Of a stretch of 64,000 nt of DNA, positions 18,847 to 28,750 are shown in pieces. The notes beneath the pieces are model-generated. The model did not search any database and was not told the origin of the DNA. It saw only the letters and a program-made list of their open reading frames with translations. The position numbers and the translations under genes were made by a program. Numbering within the stretch: the stretch's first letter is position 1; each line of letters opens with the position of its first letter. This DNA is from Lithodes maja (lineage: Eukaryota > Arthropoda > Malacostraca > Decapoda > Lithodidae): positions 1 through 64,000 of the forward strand of contig JBAKBP010012249.1 of assembly GCA_037953745.1 (NCBI GenBank), given 5' to 3'.

Positions 18847-21800
18847 GCTTTTCTCCGGCGAGACGTAGAAGTCGGCTAAAGGGGATCGGGGGCGGGGGGC
18901 CTGGTATCCTTCTCCCCTTAAATAAATCTACCAAAAAAACGAGACAGAGATAGGGGCGAGGGAACGCGTTCGTGGTCCCGGACCCTAAGAATAGGAGCTT
19001 TGAATGTGCGTGGATGTAGTACGAATGAGAAGCGAGAGGATATTGGAAGGTTATTTGAAAGAAGGATGTATGATGTCCTTGCACTGAATGAAACAAAGAT
19101 GAAAGGAGAGGGAGAAGTGGATTTTGGAAACGTGATAGGTAGAAAGTCTGGAGTAACGAGGGAGTCAGGGGGAAAGAAGGAGTGGCTATTATTGTGAAGG
19201 AGGAGTTGAGAGAGTTTATAAAAGAGTGGAAAGAGGTGTCATCAAGGCTAATGTGGGTGAGAATGCGGTTTAAGGGTGAAAGGTGGGTTTTTGTAAGTGC
19301 GTATGGACCAGGAAGTGAAAGAGAGTTAGACGAGGTAGAGGGTTTCTGGGAGGATTTGAGAGATTGTCTACAAGGGTTTGATGAAAATGAAAATGTTATA
19401 GTTTTAGGGGACCTAAATGCTAGGGTAGGAAATGAGCCTGTTGAGGGAGTCATCGGTAGTTTTGGTGTGGATGGTGTAAACGAGAGTGGAGAAAGACTGA
19501 AAAATGTATGTGAAGAGTGTAGATTGAGTGTAGGTAATACGTTCTTCAAAAAAAAGGCGTATACACAAGTACACCTGGCATAGACTTGTGAGGGGAGAGA
19601 TTGTAGAGAGGGCATTGATGGATTATGTGCTGGTGACAAGGGAAAGATTGTGTAGACTGCTGGATGTGAATGTGATGAGAGGTGAGGCGGAGGGTATGTC
19701 AGATCATTACCTGGTGGAGGGAAAGCTAAGAGTTAAGAGTTACAGGAGAATAAGAGACAAGCGTGAAGTAAGAGAGGTAATAAAAGTTAGTGAGTTAGAG
19801 AAGAGTGAAAAAGAGAGGGAGTACAAGGAAAGACTAAATGAAAAGTGGATGGAAGTGAGAGAGATGGAAGAGAGAGAAGTAGAGGTTGAATGGCAACAGT
19901 TTAAGGAAGGAGTGAAAGCAAGTGCAGAGGTAGTATGCGGCAAAAGGAAAGTAGGAGGCAGAGGTATCAGGAAGGGAAGCGAGTGGTGGAATGATACGGT
20001 GAGAAAGGCAGTTGAGGAGAAGAGACAGTGTTTTGAGAGGGTTTTACAGGATGGTAGTGTTGAGGTATGGGAGAGGTACAAGGAGAAAAGGAGAGAGGCA
20101 AAACGGAAAATTAGAGAAGCGAAAAAAGATGCAAACGAAAGGTGGGGCCAAAGGCTGAGTGAGAATTTTGAAGAACGAAAGAAGATGTTCTGGAAGGAGG
20201 TAAATAAAGTAAGGAAAGGAGGACAAAAGAGGGAAGAGTCAGTGAAAGATGAAAATGGAGAATTACTAGTGGAACCAGTTGAAGTGAGGAAAAGATATGC
20301 CGAGTATTTTGAATCTTTGTTAAATACAAGAGATGGAAGAGAAGCAGTGATTGAAGCAGAGGTGGATGGAGATAGGTTACCCAGGCCACCCAGGTGGCAG
20401 GGAATGAATGAAAGGATTGAGGAAAATGAGGTGAAAGAAGCAGTGAAACAAATGAGAGCGGGAAAAGCAGAAGGTTTGGATGGTATTGCTGTGGAGTGTA
20501 TAAAGAAGGGTGGAGATGTGATAATAGATTGGTTGGTGAGACTTTTCAACGTGTGCTTTGTTGTGTCAAGGGTACCAATAGACTGGAAGAGTGCATGTAT
20601 TGTGCCGTTGTACAAGGGGAAGGGAGATCGGCAGGAGTGTTCAAGTTATAGAGGTATTAGTTTATTGTCAGTGGTTGGAAAGCTGTATGGCAGGGTGTTG
20701 ATAGAGAGGATAATAAAGTGTACGGAAGTTGCAATAGGAGAAGAACAGTGCGGTTTTAGGAGGGGAAGAGGGTGCGTGGATCAGATGTTTGCAGTAAGAC
20801 AGTTATGCGAGAAGTATTTAGAGAAGCATAAGGAGATATTTGGGCTTTTATGGACTTGGAAAAAGCGTATGATCGTGTGGACCGTGAAGCAATGTGGAAG
20901 GTGTTAAGGATTTATGAAATAGGAGGAAATTTGTTAGAAGCAGTTAAGAGTTTTTATGAAGGGAGCAGAGCATGTGTGAGAGTAGGAAATGGTGAGTTGA
21001 GTGAATGGTTTGAGGTAAAGGTAGGTTTGCGACAGGGTTGTGTAATGTCACCATGGCTGTTTAATATGTTTTATGGATGGTGTGGTGAGGGAGGTGAAAA
21101 GGAGAACTATGGGAAGAGGATTGGGTTTAGTAGGAAAGAATGGTAGAGATTGGGAGTTGAATCAGTTGCTGTTCGCTGATGACACAGCATTGGTGGCGGA
21201 TTCTGATGAGAAACTGCAGCGGGTAGTCAAAGAGTTTGGTGTGGTTTGTGGAAGGAGGAAACTGAAGGTGAACGTCAATAAAAGTAAAGTAATGGTGTGT
21301 AATAGGGGAGAGCATAGGGTGAATCTAGATGTGAGGCTGGATGGGGAAATATTGGAACAAGTAGAGTGTTTTAAATATCTAGGAGGAATGATAAGCAGGA
21401 GTGGAGGTATGGAAGTGGAGGTAAAACAGAGAGTGTGTGAAGGAAGGAAGGTTTTCGGAGCAATGGGAAGTATGTGGAAGACGAGAAATCTCGGAGTGAA
21501 AGTAAAAAGTGCACTGTATCAAGGAATTGTTGTGCCAACAGTGATGTATGGGGCTGAGACATGGGCTCTGAAGAAAAAGGAGAAAAGAGGGCTGGATGTG
21601 ATGGAGATGAGCCGCTTGAGGAGTATGTGTGGAGTTACTCGTAGAGACAGATTGAGGAATGAAGAGATACGTAGGAGAGTGGGGCAGCAGGAACATTTGT
21701 CAGCCAGAGTGGACAGAAGGGTGCTGAGCTGGTATGGTCATGTTGAACGAATGGGAGATGAAAGGCTTACAAAGAGAATATGTGAGTCAGGTACAAGGGG

Positions 21801-22340
21801 AGATAGAAGGGCAGGAAGACCCCATTGAGATGGAGAGACTGTGTAAGAAAGGCTTTGGATGATAGAGGAATGACTATAGATCAGGCAGGGGAAGTGGTGG
21901 TGGACAGGAGTGAATGGAGAATGCTTGTGAATAGTTGAGTGAACACGTGGTCATTTGGAGTAAGGGGTCGGGCGCAAGTTCGACTAGATAATAGTCCATC
22001 AGGCGCCTGGCCCGGGGGGATGATTAATATGAAGGGTGTGCCTGGAAGTGTGGTGGGAGGGCTTGTGGCTTTGGCTCCGCTGCATGTCTGCCTGCCGAGA
22101 TCGGAACCTCTCCGGGTGGTCAGGGGCCGGGGGAGTGCTGGAGCGACCTTGGTAACCCTGGTCTCTGGGTCTTCTCCTGGGTGACCTGGATGTGTGTGAG
22201 TTTGTGTTTTTTATCTGTGTTTATTTTTTGTTTTATGTTGTTTTTGTGTTTTCCCTGTTCTTGCTCTGTCTTGAGTCGGCTACCCCCAAAAATTATGGGG
22301 ATTGGGCCTGAGCATATAGATAGATAGATAGATAGATAGA
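18847..22340 (+). pseudogene. RTE-like LINE copy A, full length, frameshifted
   Basis: The element starts GCTTTTCTCCGGCGAG and ends GGGCCTGAGCATA followed by (TAGA)n at about 22315-22340. The broken reading frame (about 18960-21940) gives an APE-like endonuclease (LNVRGCSTNEK, DVLALNETKMKG, VLGDLNARVG), a basic linker, and an RT with GLDGIAVECIKKGG, CIVPLYKGKGDRQECSSYRG, FRRGRGCVDQM, VGLRQGCVMSPWLFNM and LLFADDTALVADS, then SWYGHVERMGDERLTKR. Compared with copy B (47649-51164) it has five single-base indels, mostly in A, T or C runs. Identity to copy B is very high, implying recent activity. It lies in the kinesin intron between exons b and c, antisense to the gene. Confidence 0.9.
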
Positions 22341-22422
22341 CTCCAAGGACTCGAACCTAGGATACTCACATCGAAATTCCGCGCACTATGCATTACGCCA
22401 TCAAGAGATAATGAGAACAGAC
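22341..22422. repeat. 82-bp target-site duplication, right
   Basis: Second copy of 18765-18846, directly after the TAGA tail of RTE copy A. Confidence 0.85.
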
Positions 22423-22543
22423 ACTTGGAGCAAAGATAGGGAAAATTATATATATGAAGAGGCATGGAGAATAAAAAAAATAAAAACAAGCTGTGAAAAG
22501 ATATCATGAAGTAAAAGAGCAAACTACAAGAACAACAGACAGC

Positions 22544-22792
22544 TTAACCCGTTGAGCCCCGGCTAGTTATAATATTTTGTTCACCCCAGTCCCAAGCCAT
22601 TTTCACTTCTTTTTTTTTGTTTGCTAAAATGGAAGACAAGGATGAGAAATGAAAAAAAAAAAAAAAATCACCTCGGACATTTGGGGGGGGGGGGGGGGGA
22701 GCCTCAAAACAAATTGTTGAGCCAAAATGGAAGAGAATGGTGAGAAATGAAGACAAAATAAAAAAAAAAATCATTTCGGTCATTTGGGGGGC

Positions 22793-22823
<31 letters not shown>

Positions 22824-23230
22824 CAATAGTTCGTCTCCCCCGCATGACCACCCGCCCGGGAGCACTAGGGTAAAAACTGAGTATGGCATTGTACGGCATA
22901 CATCCTAAGGAGTGTCTCACATAAATCTCAAGCCTCTAGCTCCCATACGACCGGAGTAATGAAGGTTCAAAGTGGCGGTGAACTAAGGGTGTAAAGTATC
23001 CCCACTAAGCCCACCACCACCAGCCGTGCGGCTGTCTCGGCCCGCTCACACCTACTGGCCCGGCTCCCACACACACTACGGTACCTCCCCCTCCTATTCT
23101 CCCGCCATTTCCTACCTTACGAGCCACGTAAGTGTTTTTTTATATGTCGGACGCACGTGATGCGTCGCTGGGAGTTGGTGATCAAACACTGCCGACGCAA
23201 CACGTGCGGCGCTGGGTCTCAGCGGGTTAA
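22544..23230. mobile_element. TTAA-flanked non-autonomous piggyBac-like element (P2), copy 1
   Basis: TTAA at 22544-22547 and 23227-23230. Inverted ends CCCGTTGAGCCCCGG and complement of CGCTGGGTCTCAGCGGG. No ORF of note. Contains runs of G: about 18 at 22682-22699 and 29 uninterrupted at 22793-22821, plus A runs. A second copy is at 45041-45717. The 3' part carries GACGCACGTGATGCGTCG, a short palindromic motif. Confidence 0.8.
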
Positions 23231-23324
23231 GGGGATGCTGGCTGCTGGCTGTTTGGTCTATTAATTAAGGGAGGCTGGCTGGCTGTTTGTTTGGTCTATT
23301 AATACATTTATTCATATTTTTTTT

Positions 23325-23640
23325 AGTTTCCTCCCTAGACCCCCATCAAACTTAGAAAAACACCCCCTAGACCCACCTTCAAGATAAATTTGTACATTTT
23401 CGGTAGAAAAATGTCTCGGCCAAAGGCCGATTCCTCTTAAAATTTCAGGCTCGCTTTCGCTCGCCAGGAAATAATCGACACCTAAATGGTACGAAAGGTG
23501 TTAAAATTGCTAACGAAATGGGGCGAAAGGTGTTAAAATTGCCCAAACTAATGGGCCGAACGTCTTATAATCTAAAAAAAAAAATGGGGCTAAACATGAG
23601 GGAGAAGGAGGTCCAGAAAAAACGGTCTGCCTCCCCTTAA
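23325..23640. mobile_element. MITE with CCTCCCCTTAA ends (family G)
   Basis: Right end GTCTGCCTCCCCTTAA; interior has TCGGCCAAAGGCCGATTCC, CTCGCTTTCGCTCGCC and GGTACGAAAGGTGTTAAAAT. An inverted copy with both ends visible is at 46538-46872, and a fragment at about 58310-58400. Confidence 0.6.
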
Positions 23641-23657
23641 AACACCTGGATACTCAC

Positions 23658-23798
23658 TCTATGAATCCTGCGGTCAAGCTTCTGTCTGCGCACCATGAGC
23701 GAGTCCCTGGCATCCCTCAGGTGAGAGATCTCTTCCCTTAGGTCACTCTCCAGGCGCTCAACTTCCGACTCGCCAACACTTTCTCCGCCACCGTGGTC
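23658..23798 (-). CDS. Kif7/27 (cos2): KIF7/KIF27-like kinesin, exon b
   Basis: Acceptor CTGTTTTATTCCAG (23812-23799) and donor GTGAGT (23657-23652) bound 47 codons in phase 0. The peptide DHGGGESVGESEVERLESDL is followed by REEISHLRDARDSLMVRRQK and LDRRIHR, a heptad-rich coiled coil that in KIF7/KIF27 comes just before the ERRLLELDEAIEA block, as it does here. By itself its sequence is less diagnostic than exons c and d; the assignment rests on order, phase and strand. A MITE ends 20 bases upstream of the exon. Confidence 0.82.
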
Positions 23799-23817
23799 CT
23801 GGAATAAAACAGTCGTG

Positions 23818-24124
23818 TACGGTCGCGCTAATAAGTCATGTCCCAGCTGTCATTACGTTTGGCTTGCTCCGTGCTGTATTTATGTCTGTCAGATGTTGAA
23901 TAGGGTGGGTACAGGTCGCACTAATAAGTCATGTCCCCAGCTGTCATTACATTTGGCTTGCTCTGTGCTGTATTTATGTCTGTCAGATGTTGAATAGCGT
24001 AAGTGTAGGAACATGTTTGTATATTTCACTCGATATGAAGAAATTAAGCTTAGATATTGCTGACACCAATTATTGATCGAAAACATAATTGGTGCCGAGA
24101 CATCACTTAATTAGCGCGACTGTA
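23818..24124. mobile_element. TA-flanked MITE (family M), internally duplicated
   Basis: Ends CGGTCGCGCTAATAAGTCAT and complement of ATCACTTAATTAGCGCGACTG form inverted repeats; TA at both sides. A segment of about 94 bp (23820-23910) is tandemly repeated at 23911-24004. A copy with a single segment is at 27582-27796. Confidence 0.75.
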
Positions 24125-24307
24125 CAGTTTGCCGCACTATATTCTATCCCGATGGGGTCGTGATTTGGCAGCGTCTCCCCAACCGCCCTCCCTCACTCCA
24201 CCTCTTACCAATAGGAGGTGTAATGAGGGAGGGGGGTTGGGGAAGTGGGTGCAGTTCTGCCAAATCACGACCACAACGGAATAGAATATATGCGGGAAAA
24301 CTGTACA
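24121..24307. mobile_element. Fold-back element (long hairpin)
   Basis: Two arms of about 90 bp are nearly perfect inverted copies (TGTACAGTTTGCCGCACTAT... and ...GCGGGAAAACTGTACA), with matching internal blocks TCGTGATTTGGCAG / CTGCCAAATCACGA and CCTCCCTCACTCCACCTC / GAGGTGTAATGAGGGAGG. Only a few bases form the loop. It shares its left edge with the previous MITE. Confidence 0.8.
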
Positions 24308-24446
24308 GCGGCTAAATAAACTCAGCCCATGGCCAGAGGTGGGATAGAAAACTGGACCTCCAAGTTCTGTACAGAGAAGGCCAACACACTTGCTGCATAC
24401 ATAAAAAACCCAAAAGTCAAGAAATACACTAAAGGTAGCACCAACG

Positions 24447-24633
24447 AACTTGACTATAATCTTGATCCCAGATCTCTCTGTAACTCAAAAGGGCCTAGAG
24501 CAAACTGGCTATAAATATCTACACATATTTCCTGGTGGACTCTTCCCAAATGATAGAAACGTCAGCCCGATTGCTTTCATTAATTTTGAGTTATAAGAAG
24601 ATAAAGGGTCAAGATTATTGTCAAGTTCACTGG
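24447..24633. mobile_element. Diverged family H MITE
   Basis: Inverted ends GAACTTGACTATAATCTTGA and TCAAGATTATTGTCAAGTTC. Its interior reads as the reverse complement of the 15140 copy (TTTCTATCATTTGGGAAGAGTC-type block on the other strand), so the family is palindromic at its flanks. Confidence 0.65.
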
Positions 24634-24749
24634 CGCTACCTATAGTGCATTTGCCTGCAACTATGATCTAACAACTTCTAAATAATTGATATACCGTATA
24701 TATACAGTATTTATATACCTCAGCGGGTAAGGGGGCCTTCATTTTATGA

Positions 24750-24962
24750 TGCATATTTTTACCACCATGCACTCCCTACTCAAGAGCGGGGCTAGGGTGG
24801 GTGTCCTGATGTTTTGTGGACTTAAGTGGATAGTTGCCACAGATTGCTAGACTGTGCCGTCCACCACAGCACTGTCGTCTGCCAATAATGCACACCGGCT
24901 GGCCCGGGCTTTACCAGCCGCGCTACGGCCTGTGGTGGAGGAAAAAACTAATATGCCCCACG
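24750..24962 (-). mobile_element. tRNA-Cys-like SINE (family Y), uninterrupted copy
   Basis: The reverse complement carries CCACAGGCCGTAGCGCGGCT, GTGTGCATTATTGGCAGACG, and a 3' part ending near CCACCCTAGCCCCGCTCTTG. The same sequence order is seen at 26060-26510, where another SINE interrupts it. Confidence 0.65.
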
Positions 24963-25039
24963 CATCCTACTACATGTCGTACAAGGTTAGTAATAGGAGG
25001 GGGATGGCGGCAGCCTTGTGAACCAAGTCATTATTATAT

Positions 25040-25340
25040 AATACCTTGCTATTGGCAGTAGCGAGGATGGTGAGGAGCAAATAGGTGCCACAGGGAACTC
25101 TTATTACTAGAATCATAACTGGGCACTGTTTGGTACCATGCCAATATTGGCCACAGTGTTTGTATGGTGGGGCAGTGTTGTGGCAGGATTTGATCTTCTA
25201 AAGTCCAAGTTGCCAAATGTACAATGGAGTCTTGATATGGTACTGTCTCAATGTAGCATTGTTGAGGCTAATTTGGTTTACAGATACTGCAGTGGGATTT
25301 CAATGAGTCTTGCTATGGCATGGTTAGCACTATACCAACA
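25040..25340. other. Intron sequence with a diverged local duplication
   Basis: GCCACAGTGTTTGTATGGTG-type sequence (25150-25190) recurs in diverged form at 25343-25382. No exon seen. Confidence 0.4.
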
Positions 25341-25465
25341 TCAGCCACAGTGATGACATGATGGGGCGGTGTTATGGCGGGACTTTATTGTATTACAGTC
25401 AAACTATTGAAAGGCCTGCGGGGGTGCGTTACAATGTATATGTATGTATACAAATTGTCACCTAT

Positions 25466-25640
25466 GTATGTATGTATATACTCAGGCCCAATCCCCACTT
25501 TTCCTATTGTTTTTGTATTATTTTGTTTTTTTGGAGGGGGGTGGGGGAACTCAAGACAGAGCCCGAATAGGGACAACACCCAGAAAACAAAGAACACACA
25601 AAAACAAAATACAAATTCACACACATCTAGGTTATCTATG
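25466..25640 (-). mobile_element. RTE-like LINE 3' UTR fragment
   Basis: Reverse complement of the RTE 3' end: GGGCCTGAGTATATACATAC, CGGGCTCTGTCTTGAGTT and TAGATGTGTGTGAATTTG in the same order as at 22190-22320. The tail here is TACA/TATG-type rather than TAGA. Confidence 0.7.
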
Positions 25641-25845
25641 CCACCTATGTACAGTACAATAATATACCTTCATTTTAGTTGCTGATATCAGTAAACAACC
25701 CTTTACAAAAGTTGTGGGCCAAGAGTTACTGGAAAAAAAAATAAACACTGTAAAATCCACCTTCACGAACACTATAGGCCTAGTGTAGTTACTTTTAATT
25801 CAGCTGGCAGTAAATTGAATCCCTTAGTAATTTATTTCTCGATAC

Positions 25846-26058
25846 TTAACCCCTTCTGTACCGGCGACGTCTTTTTAATTTTTATCCAGGGTATTCTTAG
25901 ACCATTGTAATAAGCTTAGGAAAGACGCTGGACAATAAAAGGGCTACAGACTATCTCCCTTCATCATTTTAGCTACCATATATCTTTCCTAAGCTTCATC
26001 AAATCGTCTAAACGTCGCTGATATCAAACAAAAAAGACATCAGTATAGAAGGGGTTAA
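25846..26058. mobile_element. P1 piggyBac-type MITE
   Basis: TTAACCCCTTCTGTACCGGC at the left and CAGTATAGAAGGGGTTAA at the right; interior CATCAAATCGTCTAAACGTC. Confidence 0.75.
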
Positions 26059-26059
26059 T

Positions 26060-26510
26060 GGCCACAGGGTGTAGCGCGGTTGGTAGAGCACTCGCCTGCA
26101 AATCGAGAGGTCGACGGTTCAAGGCTCAGGCTAGCCAGTGTGCATTATTGGCAGACGACAGTGCTGTCTAGCAATCTGTGGCAACTGTCCACTCAACTTT
26201 CTCTTCATAATTGCTGAGGGGCACAGGGCCCTGGGTGGGGCTTTGGTTTCCCGGGCGTTTCCGCACCCTCCTCAAGCTCCCCGCCATGGAGTGGCTTCGG
26301 TCACCCAGGCTTTATTGTGGTCGGCGGGGAGGGTTCTGTGGGGGCGCTCGGTTATGGCCTTGGCCTTGCTCGGGGCCTTGGGGCTGTTCGGCCAGGCAGC
26401 TTGGGGAACAACAACAACAACAACAACTGTCCACTGAAGTCTCTGAAACATCAGGGCACCCACCCTAGCCCAGCTCTTGAGCAGGGAGTGCATGGTGGTA
26501 AACTGTATCT
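26060..26510 (+). mobile_element. tRNA-Cys-like SINE (family Y), interrupted copy
   Basis: The head has GTGTAGCGCGGTTGGTAGAG (A box) and CTGCAAATCGAGAGGTC around a GCA anticodon position, with GGTTCAAGGCT as a degenerate B box; acceptor and T stems do not pair, so it is not a working tRNA gene. A family C SINE sits at 26194-26423, after which the family Y sequence resumes (CACTGAAGTCTCTGAAACAT). Confidence 0.7.
26182..26435 (+). mobile_element. Family C SINE nested in family Y SINE
   Basis: The 12-base duplication CAACTGTCCACT at 26182-26193 and 26424-26435 brackets the insert, which ends GGCAGCTTGGGGAACAACAA. The uninterrupted family Y copy at 24750 shows the empty site. Confidence 0.85.
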
Positions 26511-26577
26511 TTATCATATTGGGATCATTTTCATAATTAGAACTATATAGTATTCCGTTACAAAATATTTGTGATAA

Positions 26578-26791
26578 AGGCACTGTCACACAAGCGATTT
26601 TTCTGTCAATTTTCCATGAGCAAGTTTTTTCTCCTTATATCTCGGTATTTTTTTGCACTGGCATCGGAAACTATACTGAAGGTAGAGTATGTTAGGCGGT
26701 TGAGTTCTGATAAAGTGTAATTATTTAAGCTGCCAGACCATAATTGCCCGTAAAAATTGCTCCAAAAACGGCTCGTGTGACTCCGGCCTAA
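26578..26791. mobile_element. Family V MITE
   Basis: Ends GGCACTGTCACACAAGCG and CGGCTCGTGTGACTCCGGCC are inverted repeats; interior shares AAGCTGCCAGACCATAA with 15422-15634. Confidence 0.65.
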
Positions 26792-26886
26792 CCGAATAAT
26801 CAAGATGAAGTCATGGCAATTTACCATCAGCTGAAAACAAACAGACTATACTCCTGTAACATAGTGTTTGTCTCTCTCTCGCTCAC

Positions 26887-27003
26887 CTTAACTGTGTGGT
26901 CCCTGCGTTGTAGGTCTGTCTGGAGGCGACGGCTGGCAGAACTCAAGCGACCCTCTCCTTCTGTTAGCCCTCCCCTTTCGCTCTCAGACTCCTCTTCTCC
27001 TTG
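26887..27003 (-). CDS. Kif7/27 (cos2): KIF7/KIF27-like kinesin, exon a
   Basis: Acceptor ATTTCCACCACACAG (27018-27004) and donor GTGAGC (26886-26881) bound 39 codons in phase 0. The peptide starts QGEEESESERGGLTEGEGRL and continues SSASRRLQTDLQRRDHTVK: an acidic, low-complexity linker leading into a basic coiled coil. This kind of linker is not diagnostic alone, but it lies on the right strand, with matching phase, just upstream of exon b. It is the most 5' exon I can support; the motor domain should lie above 27003, probably outside the window. Confidence 0.7.
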
Positions 27004-27243
27004 CTGTGTGGTGGAAATATTGGTTATACTCAATTTTTTCCCCAGCTGATACTAAATTGCCATCTCTCCATTCTGATTGCTACTTTACTATCATGATTTT
27101 GTGGCGAAATAGGTTGCTAATTATGAAAACTTGGCAATTATATGACGCACAGACATAGCAGTATCAGATTTGGCCAGTGAGAATCATGAAATCTGATGCT
27201 AAAGGATTCAATTTACCATCAGCTGGACAACAATAGACTATAG

Positions 27244-27457
27244 TTAACCCCTTCTGTACCGGCTACGTCTTTTTAACGTTATTCTGGCTACTTTTAGATG
27301 ATTTTAGGTAGTTTAAAAAGGGCCTCCAGCAATTAATAGGATCGAACTATCTCTCTTAACCCATTTTACTACCACAGCTCCTTCTTAAACTAAAGATAAT
27401 CGTCTAACAATAGCTACAATAACATTAAAAAGACGTCCCTGGTAAAGAAGGAGTTAG
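27244..27457. mobile_element. P1 piggyBac-type MITE
   Basis: TTAACCCCTTCTGTACCGGC at the left; right end CTGGTAAAGAAGGAGTTAG with a mutated TTAA. Confidence 0.7.
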
Positions 27458-27581
27458 TAAGCATATTGAAAGCGTTGAACTAAAAGAGAGAATGAGAATG
27501 AAGTGGAAGGGTAGAGTAGGAGTAACAGATTGAGATGGAAGGATGGAGTTGAATAAAAGTGGTGTGGTGTGGGCTGAGAGG

Positions 27582-27796
27582 TACGGTAGCGCTAATAAGT
27601 CATGTCCCAGCTGTCATTACGTTTGGCTTGCTTTGTGTTCTATTAATGTCTGTCAGATGTTGAATAGAGTGTTTAAGTGTAGGAACATGTTTGTATATTT
27701 CACTCCATATGAAGAAACGAAGCTTAGATATTGCCGCTACCAATTATTGATCAAAACATACTTGGTGCCGAGACATCACTTATTAGCGCGACTGTA
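27582..27796. mobile_element. TA-flanked MITE (family M), unduplicated copy
   Basis: CGGTAGCGCTAATAAGTCAT ... ACTTATTAGCGCGACTG with TA on both sides. Confidence 0.75.
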
Positions 27797-28024
27797 CCCG
27801 CAGACGAATGATAGAGGAGGTGATTCATCGATGGTCACCTCCTCGTCCTCAGGGAACAAGGTGTCTGGCAATATGGTAGATAGACAGATAAGAGGCCAGC
27901 CTATCAACCCCTCCAGTCCCAGCACCATATATATACGTCAGTAGATAAGTAACTCCCCAGTCCCAGGCCCGAGTATATTCGTCAGTAATGTACTTTCCTT
28001 GTAACTGCCTGTACAACCCTGTAG

Positions 28025-28570
28025 TTGGTAACACAACTTTTTAAGCACTGCTACCGGTCTGGCAACACTTCTCAGCTTATTTTGGTGACTTTTAAGGTTC
28101 TCAAATTTGGTGAGCCTAGGTACCTTGCGGAGCTGCTCAGGCGCCCACCGGCACACCATGGTGTAGTTGTGCGTCATGACAATGACCCTTTTCGTCTTGA
28201 TGAACCATGGGCTTTCCAGCAGTCTTCTTTCTTTGAGAGGTCTTTCTCCTACATGGCTCCGAGGTTGTATAACAGGTTGCCGCTGTCCATGAGACAACTG
28301 AGTTCTGTTGAATGCTTCAAGAGACAACTTAAGACTTTTCTCTTTGAGAGAAGCTATGATCTTGAGAGAGGTGTCATGACAGATGGCTATAGAGTTTAGG
28401 CTATTTTGCCACTGCTAGTGATTGTTAAATGTGTGTTGTATATAAGCCTTCTTTTGATGCATTGATTTTTGTTCTTTTTTCTTTCTCTTTTCGAGCGCTA
28501 GTGAATTCTTCGGAAAAATTGGCGCTTATGAGAAATAAGTAACATGCTTATTATTATTATTATTATTATA
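28025..28570 (+). pseudogene. L2/CR1-like LINE 3' end with ATT tail
   Basis: A 125-codon frame with ELLRRPPAHHGVVVRHDNDP, SYMAPRLYNRLPLSMRQL and CFKRQLKTFLFERSYDL resembles the extreme C-terminus of L2/CR1-group LINE polyproteins (the APRLWNSLP-x-FKxxLKTxLF pattern). It ends with a stop at about 28399, an AT-rich 3' UTR and a (ATT)n tail at 28549-28569. It is a severe 5' truncation: no RT core is present. Confidence 0.7.
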
Positions 28571-28750
28571 TGAGACCCACTGAAGGGTGACAAGAGCCAG
28601 TGTTGCCTTATCTTTGGAGGTGGATAGGTGGTCTCTCCTGCCATTTTTGCCACATTGCTTGGGACTGCTGGGGACTTTTATTACTGTATCCTACGGTGCA
28701 GTACGGGTTAAGAGTATCAGTTTATGACTCGCTGATCTGGTTAAACTACT

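Noticed and set aside
18746..19639. A 297-codon Ser/Pro/Phe-rich minus-strand ORF, repeated at 47754-48410
   Set aside because: It is the antisense of the RTE endonuclease; the bias comes from the GA-rich sense strand.
26062..26140. A tRNA-Cys-like sequence with a GCA anticodon position
   Set aside because: Acceptor and T stems do not pair, the B box is degenerate, and the sequence continues into a repeated SINE body also found at 24750-24962.
27797..27866. Minus-strand DTLFPEDEEVTIDESPPL, a possible extra kinesin exon
   Set aside because: The donor is weak and abuts a MITE, and a diverged similar sequence near 57555-57590 suggests a repeat; not enough evidence to call an exon.
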